Shown here: positions 10,673-21,820 of the stretch, one piece after another | Layout of the letters: each line of letters opens with the position of its first letter | How positions within the stretch are numbered: position 1 is the stretch's first letter | From: Gammaproteobacteria bacterium | GTDB taxonomy: Bacteria > Pseudomonadota > Gammaproteobacteria > DSM-16500 | Direction: 5' to 3' | NCBI GenBank assembly: GCA_013287745.1 | Contig: JABDDF010000001.1 | Location: 29,903 to 93,902 of the forward strand | Length of the DNA stretch: 64,000 nucleotides | Position numbers and translations under genes: made by a program | Notes under the pieces: generated by a model | Seen by the model: the letters and a program-made list of their open reading frames with translations, nothing else | What the model was told of the DNA's origin: nothing | The model's database searches: none

Positions 10673-12379
10673 TTAAACCTTTTGATTCACTCTATTTCCC
10701 AACAAAGCCGTCATTTCCTTTTCACTGAATGGTTTTGACAGCATAAATCCTTGTCCTAAATAGCAGCCATTTAATATGAGAAATTGAACTTGTTCCTCAT
10801 GTTGAATCCCTTTGGCAATAACGTTTAAGTTTAAGTTATTGCCAAGTGCAATGAGTGATCTCACGATAATTCCATTTTTTTGATCTACGGTCACATCCTT
10901 TAGAAAATCCTTATCTATTTTAATGGTATTAATAGGCAATGCGCGTAAATTAGTGAGTGTTGAATATCGCGTGCCAAAATCATCGATGCAAATACTGACG
11001 CCCATTTCATGTAATTTTTTGATTGCACTCAAGAGCTGACTGTTATAACTAATCAAAGTCGCTTCAGTTAATTCAAATTCTAGTAATTGTGGAGGCACAT
11101 CGACTTTATCTATCACCTCTTTCGTTTTTTGAAAAAAATCTTCTTGTAAAACTTGCTGCAGTGAAATATTAATAGATAGCTTAAAATCCTTATAACCCTC
11201 TTTATACCAAATAGCGCCCTGCTGACACACTTCCTTGATTGCCCATGCACCAATTGATAAGATACTCCCAGTTTCTTCTGCAAGACGTACAAAAATATTA
11301 GGTGAAATGATGCCAAATTCGGGATGCCGCCAACGCATTAATGCTTCCATGCCAAGTAATTGCTTGGTAATCAAATGATAAACCGGTTGGTATAAAATAA
11401 ATAATTGCTTTCTTTCCAAGGCATATTTTAATTCATGCTCAAGATTAATTTGTTTACGATAGGTATTGCCCAAATCTTCAGTAAAAAATTGATAATTATT
11501 ACGTCCTAATCCCTTGGCATGATACATGGCAACATCAGCGCCTTGCACAATCGTTTCCTGTGTTATTCCTTGCGAAGGATAGACAGCAATACCAATGCTT
11601 GTGGTTGACTTAAGATTATTACCCTCTATTAAATAATTCTCAGCTAAAGACAGCAGAATTTTTTTCGCCACTTCAGAAACAGCAGCTGTCGATTCTACAT
11701 TACTTAAGATGACAACAAATTCATCGCCGCCGATACGAGAAACAAAATCATCCATACGCATACAGGATTTTAAACGTGCGGCCACTTCTTTCAATAATAA
11801 ATCACCAACATGATGCCCCAAGCTATCATTAATCGTTTTAAAATGATCTAAATCAATGAACATTAATGCAAGCAAATAATGATGCCTATCTGCTGAAGCG
11901 ATTCGTTCTTGCAAAGATTTTTCGAATTGTAAGCGATTATATAAACCTGTTAAGACATCAGTAGAAGAAAGAACCATTAATTCTTCTGTTGTTTGAAATA
12001 ATTTTCGGCGCATTTCAGCGATACGCTGCATGGCTTTTATTTTTGCTTCAAGCGTAATTGCGCTAAAAGGTTTGGTGAGATAGTCATCACCGCCCGCATT
12101 AATACCGGCTGCGATACTGCTATCATCAACTGAGGCACTAAGAAAAATAATGGGGATCCAATCATCAACACTCAGCGCGCGAATTTTACTGGCGCATTCA
12201 AATCCACTCATGCCTGACATCACAACATCTAAAATAACAAGATCGGGTTTTTCTTCTGTAAATAAACGAATAGCATCATCGCCGTTTGAAGCAGGAATAA
12301 CTTCATGATGTAGCGCATGCAAGGCAGCACTAATCAATGCCAAATTGGTTTTAGAATCATCCGCTACTAATATTTTCAC
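10673..12379 (-). CDS. Response regulator with REC-GGDEF-EAL domains
   Basis: REC (LVADDSKTNLALI, LVILDVVMSGMSG, DDYLTKPFS), GGDEF (SRIGGDEFVVIL), EAL (MEALMRW, ELTE, CIDDFGTRYS, IKIDKDF) motifs intact. Confidence 0.95.
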   Translation of the reverse strand: MKILVADDSKTNLALISAALHALHHEVIPASNGDDAIRLFTEEKPDLVILDVVMSGMSGFECASKIRALSVDDWIPIIFLSASVDDSSIAAGINAGGDDYLTKPFSAITLEAKIKAMQRIAEMRRKLFQTTEELMVLSSTDVLTGLYNRLQFEKSLQERIASADRHHYLLALMFIDLDHFKTINDSLGHHVGDLLLKEVAARLKSCMRMDDFVSRIGGDEFVVILSNVESTAAVSEVAKKILLSLAENYLIEGNNLKSTTSIGIAVYPSQGITQETIVQGADVAMYHAKGLGRNNYQFFTEDLGNTYRKQINLEHELKYALERKQLFILYQPVYHLITKQLLGMEALMRWRHPEFGIISPNIFVRLAEETGSILSIGAWAIKEVCQQGAIWYKEGYKDFKLSINISLQQVLQEDFFQKTKEVIDKVDVPPQLLEFELTEATLISYNSQLLSAIKKLHEMGVSICIDDFGTRYSTLTNLRALPINTIKIDKDFLKDVTVDQKNGIIVRSLIALGNNLNLNVIAKGIQHEEQVQFLILNGCYLGQGFMLSKPFSEKEMTALLGNRVNQKV

Positions 12380-12566
12380 GTATGCATCCTAGTCATTTGC
12401 TATCTATTTACTATTATCCTCCTTTTTTACTTGCCTGCGTATTTTCAAGCTTAAGCATTTGATTTAAAAGATAAGATAATTCAATCGTGGACTTCTTATT
12501 TGAATTATTCTTGCTAAGCTGCTACAATGATCGAAAATTTTACAATAATTTATTGAGGAGTGGCAA

Positions 12567-13916
12567 ATGCTAAATCGGCCTAGTCAATTGATAGAAGAAG
12601 GAAAAGAGCATTATCTCAATGGAGAATATAAAACTGCTATTAAAAAATTTAATGCTGCTCTTAGCCATCTAGAAGAAGATGTAGATGAAGATTACTGCCT
12701 CGATCATGATCTACTCGTGCAGGGATATCGATGGCTGGGCTTGAGTTATCACATGGATAAATTCTATTCGGGCGCTATTGAGGCCCTGACTTCCTGCCTA
12801 ATGCTTGAAAAAAATTCCTCCGTGAATCATTACAATCTAGCAAGGGCTTATTTTGAGTCTGATAATAGCACTGCTGCAATTATATATTATGATTCTGCCC
12901 TAGCTTGCTATCAACGCGAATTAGCCGGAAGAGAAGAAACTAGCGAAGACAAATTATGGCATGCCAATATTCAATTCAACTTGGCCTGCGCACTTGAGAA
13001 AAGAGGCGAGGAACAAATTTCTCGCCAGGAAAGACAGTTTATTGCTGATTTGAAAGAAACGGTTGAACGTTTTACACAAGCCTACCAATTAAATCCCTGC
13101 GAACAATATGAGACACGATTACAAGAATCGATAGCATTACGTGAAGGAAATTCAGGTGAATTTCTGCAGCTCGTTAATGAAATTATTTGTAAAAAAGATT
13201 TTTGGCATGAAATATTCGCGACGGGCGATGCCGCTAATGCAATCATCAATATGCGTAGACACATGGATTTAGACGAGACCTTTCCTGCGCTCTTGGATTG
13301 GAGCAGCGTTGAAACGCAAAGAAAATTTGATGTGAGTTCCATAATGACGGCCTGCGTCTATAATAAAATTAATGAATCAAATGATATTAAACAACGCTTT
13401 TATCAGGCAGTAAATAATATCAATCTTGATGAGTTAAGAAATATTCTGCGAGAAATTAATGATGATCCTGCTAATCAAACTCATATTCGGGCCGTAGATC
13501 TTGCCGACTATTCTCCTGAAGAAATAGAAAATTTTCTAAGTAAAGTATATGACCTCGTCACTGATCAAGCCTGGGGAACAGAGGGAAAATCAAAATGGTC
13601 TTTATTTACTTCCATCGACCCCTTTGTTGTAGACATACAATCAATTTTCGGTGATTGGCAGCGTAATAGAAATAAATACGATGTTAAAAACTATCAGGCT
13701 GTAATCGATAAAGAAGCCCTCATTAAATTAATTGGCCGAGGACAATATTTTGCTGCTAAGAAAGCGAATGCAATGGATCCTTTGGTATATCGGCTTTTCA
13801 CAGCACTTGCAAAAGTGGATCTCGATGGAATTAACGATATTGAAAATGCCCTGGAATCAGGAAAGGATGAGGAAGTGTTAGTTAGATTTACAAGAAGGCG
13901 TGGAAATAAGAAATAG
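12567..13916 (+). CDS. TPR-containing hypothetical protein with basic C-terminal tail
   Basis: TPR-like segments (GEYKTAIKKFNAAL, FYSGAIEALTSCLMLEKNSSVNHYNLARAYFES); tail EVLVRFTRRRGNKK. Confidence 0.75.
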   Translation: MLNRPSQLIEEGKEHYLNGEYKTAIKKFNAALSHLEEDVDEDYCLDHDLLVQGYRWLGLSYHMDKFYSGAIEALTSCLMLEKNSSVNHYNLARAYFESDNSTAAIIYYDSALACYQRELAGREETSEDKLWHANIQFNLACALEKRGEEQISRQERQFIADLKETVERFTQAYQLNPCEQYETRLQESIALREGNSGEFLQLVNEIICKKDFWHEIFATGDAANAIINMRRHMDLDETFPALLDWSSVETQRKFDVSSIMTACVYNKINESNDIKQRFYQAVNNINLDELRNILREINDDPANQTHIRAVDLADYSPEEIENFLSKVYDLVTDQAWGTEGKSKWSLFTSIDPFVVDIQSIFGDWQRNRNKYDVKNYQAVIDKEALIKLIGRGQYFAAKKANAMDPLVYRLFTALAKVDLDGINDIENALESGKDEEVLVRFTRRRGNKK

Positions 13917-13917
13917 G

Positions 13918-15006
13918 TCATCCACCCTTACTCATTATTGATTTTTTAACATCGACAGTTAATTTACCTCGCGAAGAATATATTTTCTTTATGTCTTCAA
14001 TCAACTTCCGACTACCACCTGATTGAAGATTTCCTTGTTTTTCATCAAACAAATAATTCCTATGCTTCTGCAAAACTGCTCCGTTTTTCGACTCCCACTT
14101 TTTGGCAATATCTTTAATATGTTCAATTGAATCAGCATGGTTAATTTGTTTTTTTAAATCCATAAATATTTTTATCTTATCTTTATTGGATCGCATAAAA
14201 AGAATTTGATGCAGACTATTGATGCTATCAAGATAGGCATCAATCTTTGAAAAAATTTCCTTTTTTATTTGTGACAAGTCGCTAGCATCTGCTTGAATGT
14301 TCAAATCGCGAGATTTGAGTATTGGTGGTAAATCTTTGAAATTGACTTTATGCGGAATGCTAATATTATATTTATTCTCTAAATTTAGATTATCTTTGAG
14401 ATAATTCTCAAGCGCATTTGCCAGTTTACTACTGCTCAAACCTTCCGTCTGCCTCACCTTGTAATAGGATTCTAATATAGCCTCAGCAAATAATTGTGTT
14501 TTGTCAGTCTCAGATAAATCTCGACCTTGCCCTTTAAATTTATTTTCGATTGTCCGATTAACAAGGAATTCAACTTCATCTAAACGCCGAGTACCGCTAT
14601 GCTCTATGACATTAAATAATTCTTTATATTGACGATCATTTAAATAATCATATGACGATTTTTTATTTAGATGAGGCGCTGCTAATGTTCCTGCTGGCAT
14701 CAGTAAGCGTATATTCCAAAGAAGATTTGAAAAACCCATTTCTTTTATCTCAGCTTGTAATTTCTTAGCTGTTATAAATTGAAATATTTTTTTATAAAAA
14801 TCTTCTATCTTAGCTTTGCTTTCTTCCGTTAAGTCACGAGGATCAGGCCTGGAAAATCGATCACTTAGCTCCGACCAGGGATAGCCAATAGCATTTAATC
14901 CATCTTTATCTTTTAGTATGATTGCAGCCGAGTGATTTCGATGTTTATTCATAAACTTATTCCACTCGTTGACTCTCTCCCACCATTCCTTTCTCGCTGA
15001 TGACAT
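13918..15006 (-). CDS. Hypothetical protein
   Basis: 362-codon ORF, convergent with the TPR gene; no family recognised. Confidence 0.65.
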   Translation of the reverse strand: MSSARKEWWERVNEWNKFMNKHRNHSAAIILKDKDGLNAIGYPWSELSDRFSRPDPRDLTEESKAKIEDFYKKIFQFITAKKLQAEIKEMGFSNLLWNIRLLMPAGTLAAPHLNKKSSYDYLNDRQYKELFNVIEHSGTRRLDEVEFLVNRTIENKFKGQGRDLSETDKTQLFAEAILESYYKVRQTEGLSSSKLANALENYLKDNLNLENKYNISIPHKVNFKDLPPILKSRDLNIQADASDLSQIKKEIFSKIDAYLDSINSLHQILFMRSNKDKIKIFMDLKKQINHADSIEHIKDIAKKWESKNGAVLQKHRNYLFDEKQGNLQSGGSRKLIEDIKKIYSSRGKLTVDVKKSIMSKGG

Positions 15007-15063
15007 GATGATTTTCCTCGTTTTTTCTAGTGCTTTTTATAAGTATAACAGCAAAAGATGGAC

Positions 15064-15175
15064 TTGCTTTTTTAGGACATGCTTGGTCAGCGGGGTCTTT
15101 TGGGTGTTTTTACCAGAAATGTAAATAAAGCTTGTGGGAAATTATTCCCTCATTGGGATGAAGAAAATGAACTAC
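15064..15175 (+). pseudogene. Decayed fragment related to the 3' part of the 16583..17303 gene
   Basis: ggacatgcttggtcagcg...gtaaataaagcttgtgggaaattattccctcattgggatgaa resembles agacatgattggtcagtg...gtaaatgaagcttgtgggaaattgtttcctcattgggatgaa at about 17150-17250; contains in-frame stops. Confidence 0.7.
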
Positions 15176-15183
15176 AGGGAAAG

Positions 15184-15312
15184 CGTTCGTCGTTATAAAA
15201 GCACTCCTCGCAACTGTAAAGGACGCGCATTTCGTTGATGAATAGCTTGGAGCAGCATTCAAATACAATAAAAGCGCTCAGTAAGGAAGCCTTCCCCTTT
15301 GGGGAAGGCTTC
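15184..15312. repeat. Solo/chimeric repeat joining parts of families A and B
   Basis: gcgttcgtcgtt..aaaagcactcctcgcaac (family A) followed by tgtaaaggacgcgcatttcgttgatgaatagcttggagcagcattcaaatacaataaaagcgctcagtaaggaagccttcccctttggggaagg (family B, compare 51711-51800). Confidence 0.82.
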
Positions 15313-15640
15313 CTTATCGAAATGGTCTTTATTTACTTCTATTCATCCTGTTGTTATAGACCTACGAAACATTATCAGTGATTGGCAGAGTGCAAGAAAT
15401 AGATATAATGATGTTAAACCTTATCAAGCTGCACTTGATAGAGCCGCATTAATTAAATTAATTGGACGAGGACAATATTTTTCTGCCAAGAATGCAAATA
15501 CGATGGATCCCTTAACGTTTCAGCTTTGCAAAGCACTTGCAAAAGTCGATATCGAGGAAATCAACAGTATTGAAAGTGCGTTGGAGGCGGGGAAGGATGG
15601 GGAGGTGTTGGTTAGATTTACAAGAAGGCGTAAGAAATAG
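15299..15640 (+). pseudogene. C-terminal fragment of a paralog of the 12567..13916 TPR protein
   Basis: KWSLFTSIHPVVIDLRNIISDWQSARNRY...ALIKLIGRGQYFSAKNANTMDPL...VLVRFTRRRKK matches the C-terminus of the 12567 gene; the 5' side is family B repeat sequence. Confidence 0.8.
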
Positions 15641-15704
15641 GATTATAAAAATTTATCGTATGTGTTCACGCCCTGGTATATGTAAAGCTATATGCAAAAA
15701 CTCT

Positions 15705-15812
15705 GTCATTCCGCGTAGGCGGGAATCTATTTCTAATTTGCAATAGAAGTAAAATTCAAGATGGGTTCCCGCCTACGCGGGAATGACAGGCCTGCGCCAT
15801 CTCGAAGACTGT
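15705..15812. repeat. Inverted repeat (gtcattccgcgtaggcgggaat / attcccgcctacgcgggaatgac)
   Basis: Matching arms on both sides of a short loop; same core seen at 27618-27712. Confidence 0.8.
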
Positions 15813-15818
15813 GAACAA

Positions 15819-16172
15819 TTACAATTCACCCGCTCCAATCAAAGGCAGTAAACGCTGCAGAACAGCTTCTAAAATATCATGATTTAGTTTTTTTATAAAT
15901 TTTGCTTTTCTATCCTGCCAAGATAAGGTTTGAATAACACTAGAAGCTATTACTGATGGTTTTTCAAGGCCGTCAATGGGAACTTCGCTTAAGTGCCCTC
16001 GAATACTAGTACTGATAGGACAGCAAATAAGCAAGCCCGTTTTCTTATTATATTCTTTAGAAGACAAAACGAAGGCCGGCCTATATTTTCCAATTTCCCG
16101 TCCCTTCTTGGGTTCAAAATCAATATAAATAACATCAAAACGATCCGGAATATATTTATTCATTATCTTCAA
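15819..16172 (-). CDS. mazF: MazF/PemK-family toxin
   Basis: FDVIYIDFEPKKGREIGKYRPAFVLSSKEYNKKTGLLICCPIST; likely start at internal Met (16163). Confidence 0.85.
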   Translation of the reverse strand: MKIMNKYIPDRFDVIYIDFEPKKGREIGKYRPAFVLSSKEYNKKTGLLICCPISTSIRGHLSEVPIDGLEKPSVIASSVIQTLSWQDRKAKFIKKLNHDILEAVLQRLLPLIGAGEL

Positions 16173-16425
16173 ATTCCCTATGCTGAATATCTACTACTTC
16201 ATCAGCATGTGCTTTTTTAGCAGTTAAGCCTTTTAATAATTGAGCTTCACTAAAAGCGAGTAATTTTCTTTTTTTAGAAACAGCAGGATGAATTGTCAGT
16301 CCTTTTTCACTCACCTCTATTTCGACCGGCATATTAGCGGTAAAATGCGGAATTGTTTTTAATGGGCCGGTAATACGAATAGCCAAACTATTTCCCCACT
16401 TTTGAATGGTTGTCTGTATTTTCAC
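16156..16425 (-). CDS. mazE: MazE-family (AbrB-type) antitoxin
   Basis: MKIQTTIQKWGNSLAIRIT SpoVT/AbrB motif; overlaps the toxin ORF. Confidence 0.87.
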   Translation of the reverse strand: MKIQTTIQKWGNSLAIRITGPLKTIPHFTANMPVEIEVSEKGLTIHPAVSKKRKLLAFSEAQLLKGLTAKKAHADEVVDIQHREFEDNE

Positions 16426-16582
16426 AAAAATTATCCTCCTATTTCACAAATAGTATACACTATGTAGATACGTTTTTTCAAGTTCTTATTTAACTAAGGA
16501 TGCCGTACCCCAATATATATAGATCCATAACTAGTCCTTTCAAAAACATTGTAGTATCATGCGGCCTTTTAATGAGGAATGG

Positions 16583-17303
16583 ATGAGAGATCTTATGTTT
16601 TCAATGTTTTTTCCTGCCGAGCATACCGTGAAAAGAACCGCTGAATTGAAGGATTTAGCTCGTCGAGGATTTCTCCCCCCTTTATTCCCATGAAACTGAT
16701 AATGTCATCCAACTTCCTAGAAGACTGATTGAATTCTTAGATCCCAAGGACGGCGATTTTTATTTCAAATATTATCAAATTATTTTGGGTACCATGGTCA
16801 TTTTATTAACGGTGGAAAACGGTCATGTTAGCTCGCCGCTTTATCTAAAATCTTATGATGAATTGAAAAAAATCTTGAGTATTGATCAAGACGAATCTAA
16901 TCTGGCTAAATTTATGCGAACTCAGACAAGCATAGCCACTGACACTGAAGAAACGCTTCGGGAAAAATATCTCCACCAGATAAATTTTATTATGAGTGTC
17001 GGTGCTGGTGTTTTTACTGGCAAGATAGCATTTACATCTGAGCATTTGGATAACTACTACGAGCAATCACATAAATTTGCTCAATATTCTTTGAACAAGG
17101 ACTATTGTCAAACACTCCTTTTTTCATGCGGAAAAACAAGCTTTTTTCTAAGACATGATTGGTCAGTGAGAGCTTTGCGTACTTTTACTATGAACGTAAA
17201 TGAAGCTTGTGGGAAATTGTTTCCTCATTGGGATGAAAAAGATCAATCTCAAGAAAACATCCTGTGGTGCACGGGTATCGGTATGGGTATGAGTAGAAGA
17301 TAA
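16583..17303 (+). pseudogene. Hypothetical protein gene with an apparent frameshift in a C6 run
   Basis: MRDLMFSMFFPAEHTVKRTAELKDLARRGF (frame 2) continues as LYSHETDNVIQLPRRLIEFLDPKDGDFYFKYYQIILGTM... in frame 3 after ctcccccctt at about 16673-16681; downstream ORF 16785..17303 is in that frame. Confidence 0.6.
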
Positions 17304-17313
17304 GGTATCACAA

Positions 17314-17631
17314 TCAAAACCGATGATAGCGCTCACACAACGCCACACGCGCGCGTAGTTCATTTACTTCTTCTATCATATCTAAGACCAAAGCCGCGCC
17401 CGCAAAATTCAATTCAAGATCACGCTGCAAGCGCATAAAGGTTTTCACCCGCCGAACCTGGGTTAAATCAAACATCCACTCAGCGGATGCCGTTCTTCTT
17501 GCTTGGATAATTTCATATTCAATTAATTGATGAATGAAATCGGGTGAAATACGACAGGCTTGGCAGAGTTCAGACAGACTGACTAATTCCGCTGAATGAT
17601 CGATGACAACGATTAAGTCCTTTTGCACCAT
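17314..17631 (-). CDS. cbpM: CbpM-like chaperone modulator
   Basis: MVQKDLIVVIDHSAELVSLSELCQACRISPDFIHQLIEYEIIQ; immediately downstream of cbpA. Start trimmed from ORF 17314..17769. Confidence 0.75.
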   Translation of the reverse strand: MVQKDLIVVIDHSAELVSLSELCQACRISPDFIHQLIEYEIIQARRTASAEWMFDLTQVRRVKTFMRLQRDLELNFAGAALVLDMIEEVNELRARVALCERYHRF

Positions 17632-17647
17632 GATACTTCTCCACTGA

Positions 17648-18616
17648 TTACAAAGCCCAATCTTTTCGCGGATCAAATGGCAACTCCTGCGCCATTTTTT
17701 CATAAAACTGTTTTTGCTCTGCCGTATTTGCAACTGGCGTTTGAATTTGCACAACGGCGTATTGATCACCAGGCGATGTGCCCGGCATACCGCGACCTTT
17801 TAAGCGTAATTTCTGTCCCGTGTGCGCACCCGGCGCAAGTTTAAGTCCCACCTTGCCAGCCAGCGTAGGAATTTTGATTTCCGCGCCTAAGGCTGCCTCC
17901 CATGGCGTCACGGGCAACATGATATAAATATCACGGCCATTTAAAGAAAAAAGCGCATTGGCTTCAATTTCAAGTTCCAAATATAAATCGCCAGCTTCAC
18001 CGCCGCCCATGCCGGGCAAGCCTTGTTTTGCTAATCGTAATTGCTGACCTGTCAAGGCACCTTTGGGAATATTCACTTTAATCGTGCGCGTTTGCATTTT
18101 TAATTCGCCAGAAGAATCCACTGCCGGCACTTGTAATTGAAATGTTTTGGCTGCACCGCGAAAGGCATCTTCCAAAGAAATCACAATTTTTGCTTGCTGA
18201 TCACTACCGCGTTGATGACGCTGCCTTTGCTGTTGAAAACCAGCATGACCTCTTCCCTGTCCCTGTCTTGCCTGACCAAATAAAGTAGAAAAGAAATCAC
18301 TGAATCCACCTAAATCCTCAAAACCGCCCATATCCTCAGCAGAATGAAAACGCGTATTTTGATCCCAATTAGGCGGCGGTCTAAAATCCTGTCCTGCCTG
18401 CCAATTACTGCCTAATTGATCGTAGGCCGCTCTCTTTTTTTCATCTTTCAAGACTTCATAAGCTTCTTGCAAGTCTTTAAACTTTTCTTCTGCCTGCGGT
18501 TCTTTACTCACGTCAGGATGATATTTTCGTGCCAAACGACGATAGGCATGCTTGATATCATCAGGCGATGCTTTTTTATCTATACCTAGAGTCGCGTAAT
18601 AATCTTTATATTGCAT
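17648..18616 (-). CDS. cbpA: DnaJ-class curved-DNA-binding protein
   Basis: J domain [41 protein letters not shown]; DnaJ C-terminal domain. Confidence 0.92.
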   Translation of the reverse strand: MQYKDYYATLGIDKKASPDDIKHAYRRLARKYHPDVSKEPQAEEKFKDLQEAYEVLKDEKKRAAYDQLGSNWQAGQDFRPPPNWDQNTRFHSAEDMGGFEDLGGFSDFFSTLFGQARQGQGRGHAGFQQQRQRHQRGSDQQAKIVISLEDAFRGAAKTFQLQVPAVDSSGELKMQTRTIKVNIPKGALTGQQLRLAKQGLPGMGGGEAGDLYLELEIEANALFSLNGRDIYIMLPVTPWEAALGAEIKIPTLAGKVGLKLAPGAHTGQKLRLKGRGMPGTSPGDQYAVVQIQTPVANTAEQKQFYEKMAQELPFDPRKDWAL

Positions 18617-18620
18617 AAGG

Positions 18621-19055
18621 TCAGGAAGCTTGTTCTTCAGGTAAACGCACCGTTAATACATCGCATTTTGCGCCGTGTAAAATAGCATTGGCAGTTGAGC
18701 CCAATAAGAGTGATAAACCATGACGTCCATGGCTGCCGCAGATAATTAAATCCGCGCCTACTTCGCCTGCTATTTTTAATATTTTAGTTTTGGTTGGGCC
18801 AATTTCCACGAATTGATCTGCGCGATTCACATTGAGTTGCGAAGCCAATTTTTCCATTGATTGCTTTGATTCCGTGACTAATTGCCCTTCGATATCTTCA
18901 ATACCAAGATAGGCATAGCTATAACCGGGCAAGGGTTCAACCACGTGAATAATGCTTAATTTTGCACCGGTAAAACCACGAATCGCACGTACCTTGGCGA
19001 TAAGATAGTCGGTATCTTCAGTTAAATCTGTGGCAAATAAAATATGTTTATACAT
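18621..19055 (-). CDS. Universal stress protein (UspA family)
   Basis: [17 protein letters not shown] and [38 protein letters not shown]. Confidence 0.93.
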   Translation of the reverse strand: MYKHILFATDLTEDTDYLIAKVRAIRGFTGAKLSIIHVVEPLPGYSYAYLGIEDIEGQLVTESKQSMEKLASQLNVNRADQFVEIGPTKTKILKIAGEVGADLIICGSHGRHGLSLLLGSTANAILHGAKCDVLTVRLPEEQAS

Positions 19056-19078
19056 AGCATCATCCCTTTTTGTTAAAT

Positions 19079-21667
19079 TTATGCTGTCATTTTTGCTTTG
19101 GAAAATACGATGTGGTCTTTTTCAATGCCCACGTGAATAATATCTCCCGGTAAAAATTTGCCGCTTAATATTTCCTGGGCTAGAGGATTTTCAATGTATT
19201 GCTGAATCGCCCGCTTCAAAGGTCTTGCTCCATACACAGGATCATAACCCGCAGCCGCTAAATAATCCATGGCATCAACCGACATGGCGATACCATATTC
19301 ACGTTCAGCCAAGCGTGTTCTCAAGCGATTAATTTGGATGTCAGCAATTTTTTCCAGTTGCGCCTTATCTAAAGGATGAAACACGACCATTTCATCAATA
19401 CGATTAATAAACTCGGGTCGAAAATATTTATCAACCACATCGAGCACCGCTTTTTTCATATCAAAATAATCGCCTTTTTCAGCGATAGATTGAATCAATT
19501 CAGAACCTAAATTCGATGTCATCACAATCACTGTATTCCGAAAATCAACCGTGCGTCCCTGACCATCGGTCAAACGTCCATCATCCAAAACTTGTAATAA
19601 AATATTAAAAACATCGCTGTGCGCCTTTTCCATTTCATCTAATAAAATCACAGAATAGGGTTTGCGGCGTACGTGTTCCGTTAAATAACCCCCTTCTTCA
19701 TAACCAACATAACCTGGTGGCGCACCTAACAATCGCGAGACTGTATGCTTCTCCATAAATTCCGACATATCAAGACGGATAATCGCATCTTCTGTATCAA
19801 ATAAAAATTCGGCTAGCGCCTTACATAATTCTGTTTTACCCACACCGGTCGGCCCTAAAAATAAAAATGAACCAATGGGACGATTGGGATCTGACAAGCC
19901 TGCTCTTGAACGACGAATGGCATTACAAACAGCGGTAACAGCTTGACTCTGACCAATGATACGCTCGCGAATAACATCTTCCATATGCAGTAATTTATCT
20001 TTTTCACTATCAAGCATTTTTGCGACAGGAATATGCGTCCATTTAGAAACAACTTCTGCAATTTCTTCATCAGTCACTTTATTGCGGAGTAATTGTGTTT
20101 CCTTTGGCTCGCTAGAATTAGCCTGCGTTAATTTTTTTTCTAAATCAGGAATAGTGGCATATTGCAATTCTGCCATGCGAGTTAAATCACTGGCACGACG
20201 CGCTGCTTCAAAATCCATGCGTGCTTTTTCTAAGCTCTCTTTAATGGCTTGCGTATCTTGCAAGGAACCTTTTTCAGCCTTCCAAATTTTTTCTAATTTT
20301 TGATACTCATCTTCTAATTTTTTTAAATCGATATCTAATTTTTCTAATTGTCTTTTTGAAGCTTCATCCTTTTCTTTTTTGAGCGCTTCTCTTTCAATTT
20401 TTAATTGAATAATACGACGCTCTAAATTATCCATGGATTCAGGTTTGGAATCGATTTCCATGCGAATATTACTGCCTGCTTCATCAATTAAATCGATGGC
20501 CTTATCAGGGAGATTTCGATCAGTGATATAGCGATGTGATAAAGTGGCTGCAGCAATAATGGCGGAATCGGTAATTTCAACACCATGATGCAATTCATAG
20601 CGTTCTTTCAAACCGCGCAAGATGGCAATGGTATCTGAGACAGTGGGTTCTTCAACTAAAACACGTTGAAAACGGCGTTCTAAGGCCGCATCTTTTTCAA
20701 TATATTTGCGATATTCATCCAATGTGGTTGCACCAACACAGTGTAATTCACCGCGTGCTAGCGCAGGTTTTAACATATTACCCGCATCCATGGAACCTTC
20801 TGCCTTGCCCGCACCCACCACATTGTGCATTTCATCGATGAATAAAATGACTTGGCCTTCTTGTTTGGCTAATTCTTTCAAGACTCCTTTTAATCGCTCT
20901 TCAAATTCACCACGAAATTTTGCGCCTGCAATGAGTGCGCCTAAATCCAAGGCTAATACACGTTTATTGCGTAAACCTTCTGGCACTTCACCATTAATAA
21001 TGCGTTGTGCGAGACCTTCAACAATTGCTGTTTTACCCACACCTGGCTCACCAATTAAGACAGGATTATTTTTACTACGGCGCTGCAAAACTTGTATCGT
21101 GCGACGAATTTCAGCATCACGTCCAATCACAGGATCAAGCTTGGCTTTGGCAGCCAGCGCGGTTAAATCGATGGTATATTTAGCGAGCGCATTACGCTTC
21201 TCTTCTGCATTTTGATCTTGCACCTTTTCTCCTCCACGTTCTTCTTCAATCGCTTGTTCCAATTTACTTTTATTCGCACCACATTTACGTAAGATATCAC
21301 CGAGTGTGCCATTATCTTCAAGCGCGGCTAATAAAAATAATTCGCTAGAAATATATTGGTCTTTGCGTTTTTGCGCGAGCTTGTCTGTGAGATTTAAAAC
21401 GCGATTGAGTTCATTTGAAATATGGACTTCACCGCCTGTGCCTTCTACTTTGGGTAAACGGGAAATAGTTTGCTCGATTTCAGTTTTTAATTTTGCGACA
21501 TCAACATTGGCTTTGGCGAGTAAGGCGGCAATATCACTGCCATCTTCATCAAGCAAAATTTGCATCACATGAAGGGGTTCGATGACTGCATGGTCTCGTC
21601 CCAAGGCCAGTGATTGCGCATCTGACAAGGCCATTTGAAACTTGCTGGTTAATTTATCCATCCGCAT
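19079..21667 (-). CDS. clpB: ATP-dependent chaperone ClpB
   Basis: Two Walker A motifs ([35 protein letters not shown]), coiled-coil middle domain, full length. Confidence 0.98.
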   Translation of the reverse strand: MRMDKLTSKFQMALSDAQSLALGRDHAVIEPLHVMQILLDEDGSDIAALLAKANVDVAKLKTEIEQTISRLPKVEGTGGEVHISNELNRVLNLTDKLAQKRKDQYISSELFLLAALEDNGTLGDILRKCGANKSKLEQAIEEERGGEKVQDQNAEEKRNALAKYTIDLTALAAKAKLDPVIGRDAEIRRTIQVLQRRSKNNPVLIGEPGVGKTAIVEGLAQRIINGEVPEGLRNKRVLALDLGALIAGAKFRGEFEERLKGVLKELAKQEGQVILFIDEMHNVVGAGKAEGSMDAGNMLKPALARGELHCVGATTLDEYRKYIEKDAALERRFQRVLVEEPTVSDTIAILRGLKERYELHHGVEITDSAIIAAATLSHRYITDRNLPDKAIDLIDEAGSNIRMEIDSKPESMDNLERRIIQLKIEREALKKEKDEASKRQLEKLDIDLKKLEDEYQKLEKIWKAEKGSLQDTQAIKESLEKARMDFEAARRASDLTRMAELQYATIPDLEKKLTQANSSEPKETQLLRNKVTDEEIAEVVSKWTHIPVAKMLDSEKDKLLHMEDVIRERIIGQSQAVTAVCNAIRRSRAGLSDPNRPIGSFLFLGPTGVGKTELCKALAEFLFDTEDAIIRLDMSEFMEKHTVSRLLGAPPGYVGYEEGGYLTEHVRRKPYSVILLDEMEKAHSDVFNILLQVLDDGRLTDGQGRTVDFRNTVIVMTSNLGSELIQSIAEKGDYFDMKKAVLDVVDKYFRPEFINRIDEMVVFHPLDKAQLEKIADIQINRLRTRLAEREYGIAMSVDAMDYLAAAGYDPVYGARPLKRAIQQYIENPLAQEILSGKFLPGDIIHVGIEKDHIVFSKAKMTA

Positions 21668-21820
21668 GGCGGTACTACCCCTGAGTGATCTTGAATATCT
21701 TCTAGATAAGGGTGATAGTGCTTAAGATCAAGGATAACATATTGATAATAAATAATGCTGTCATTTTCTGCTATAATGCTATAATTAAGACCATAATAGA
21801 GACAAAACGGGGAAATAAGT

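Noticed and set aside
19855-21572. Antisense ORFs opposite clpB
   Set aside because: Shadow ORFs over a strongly conserved gene, no recognisable domains.
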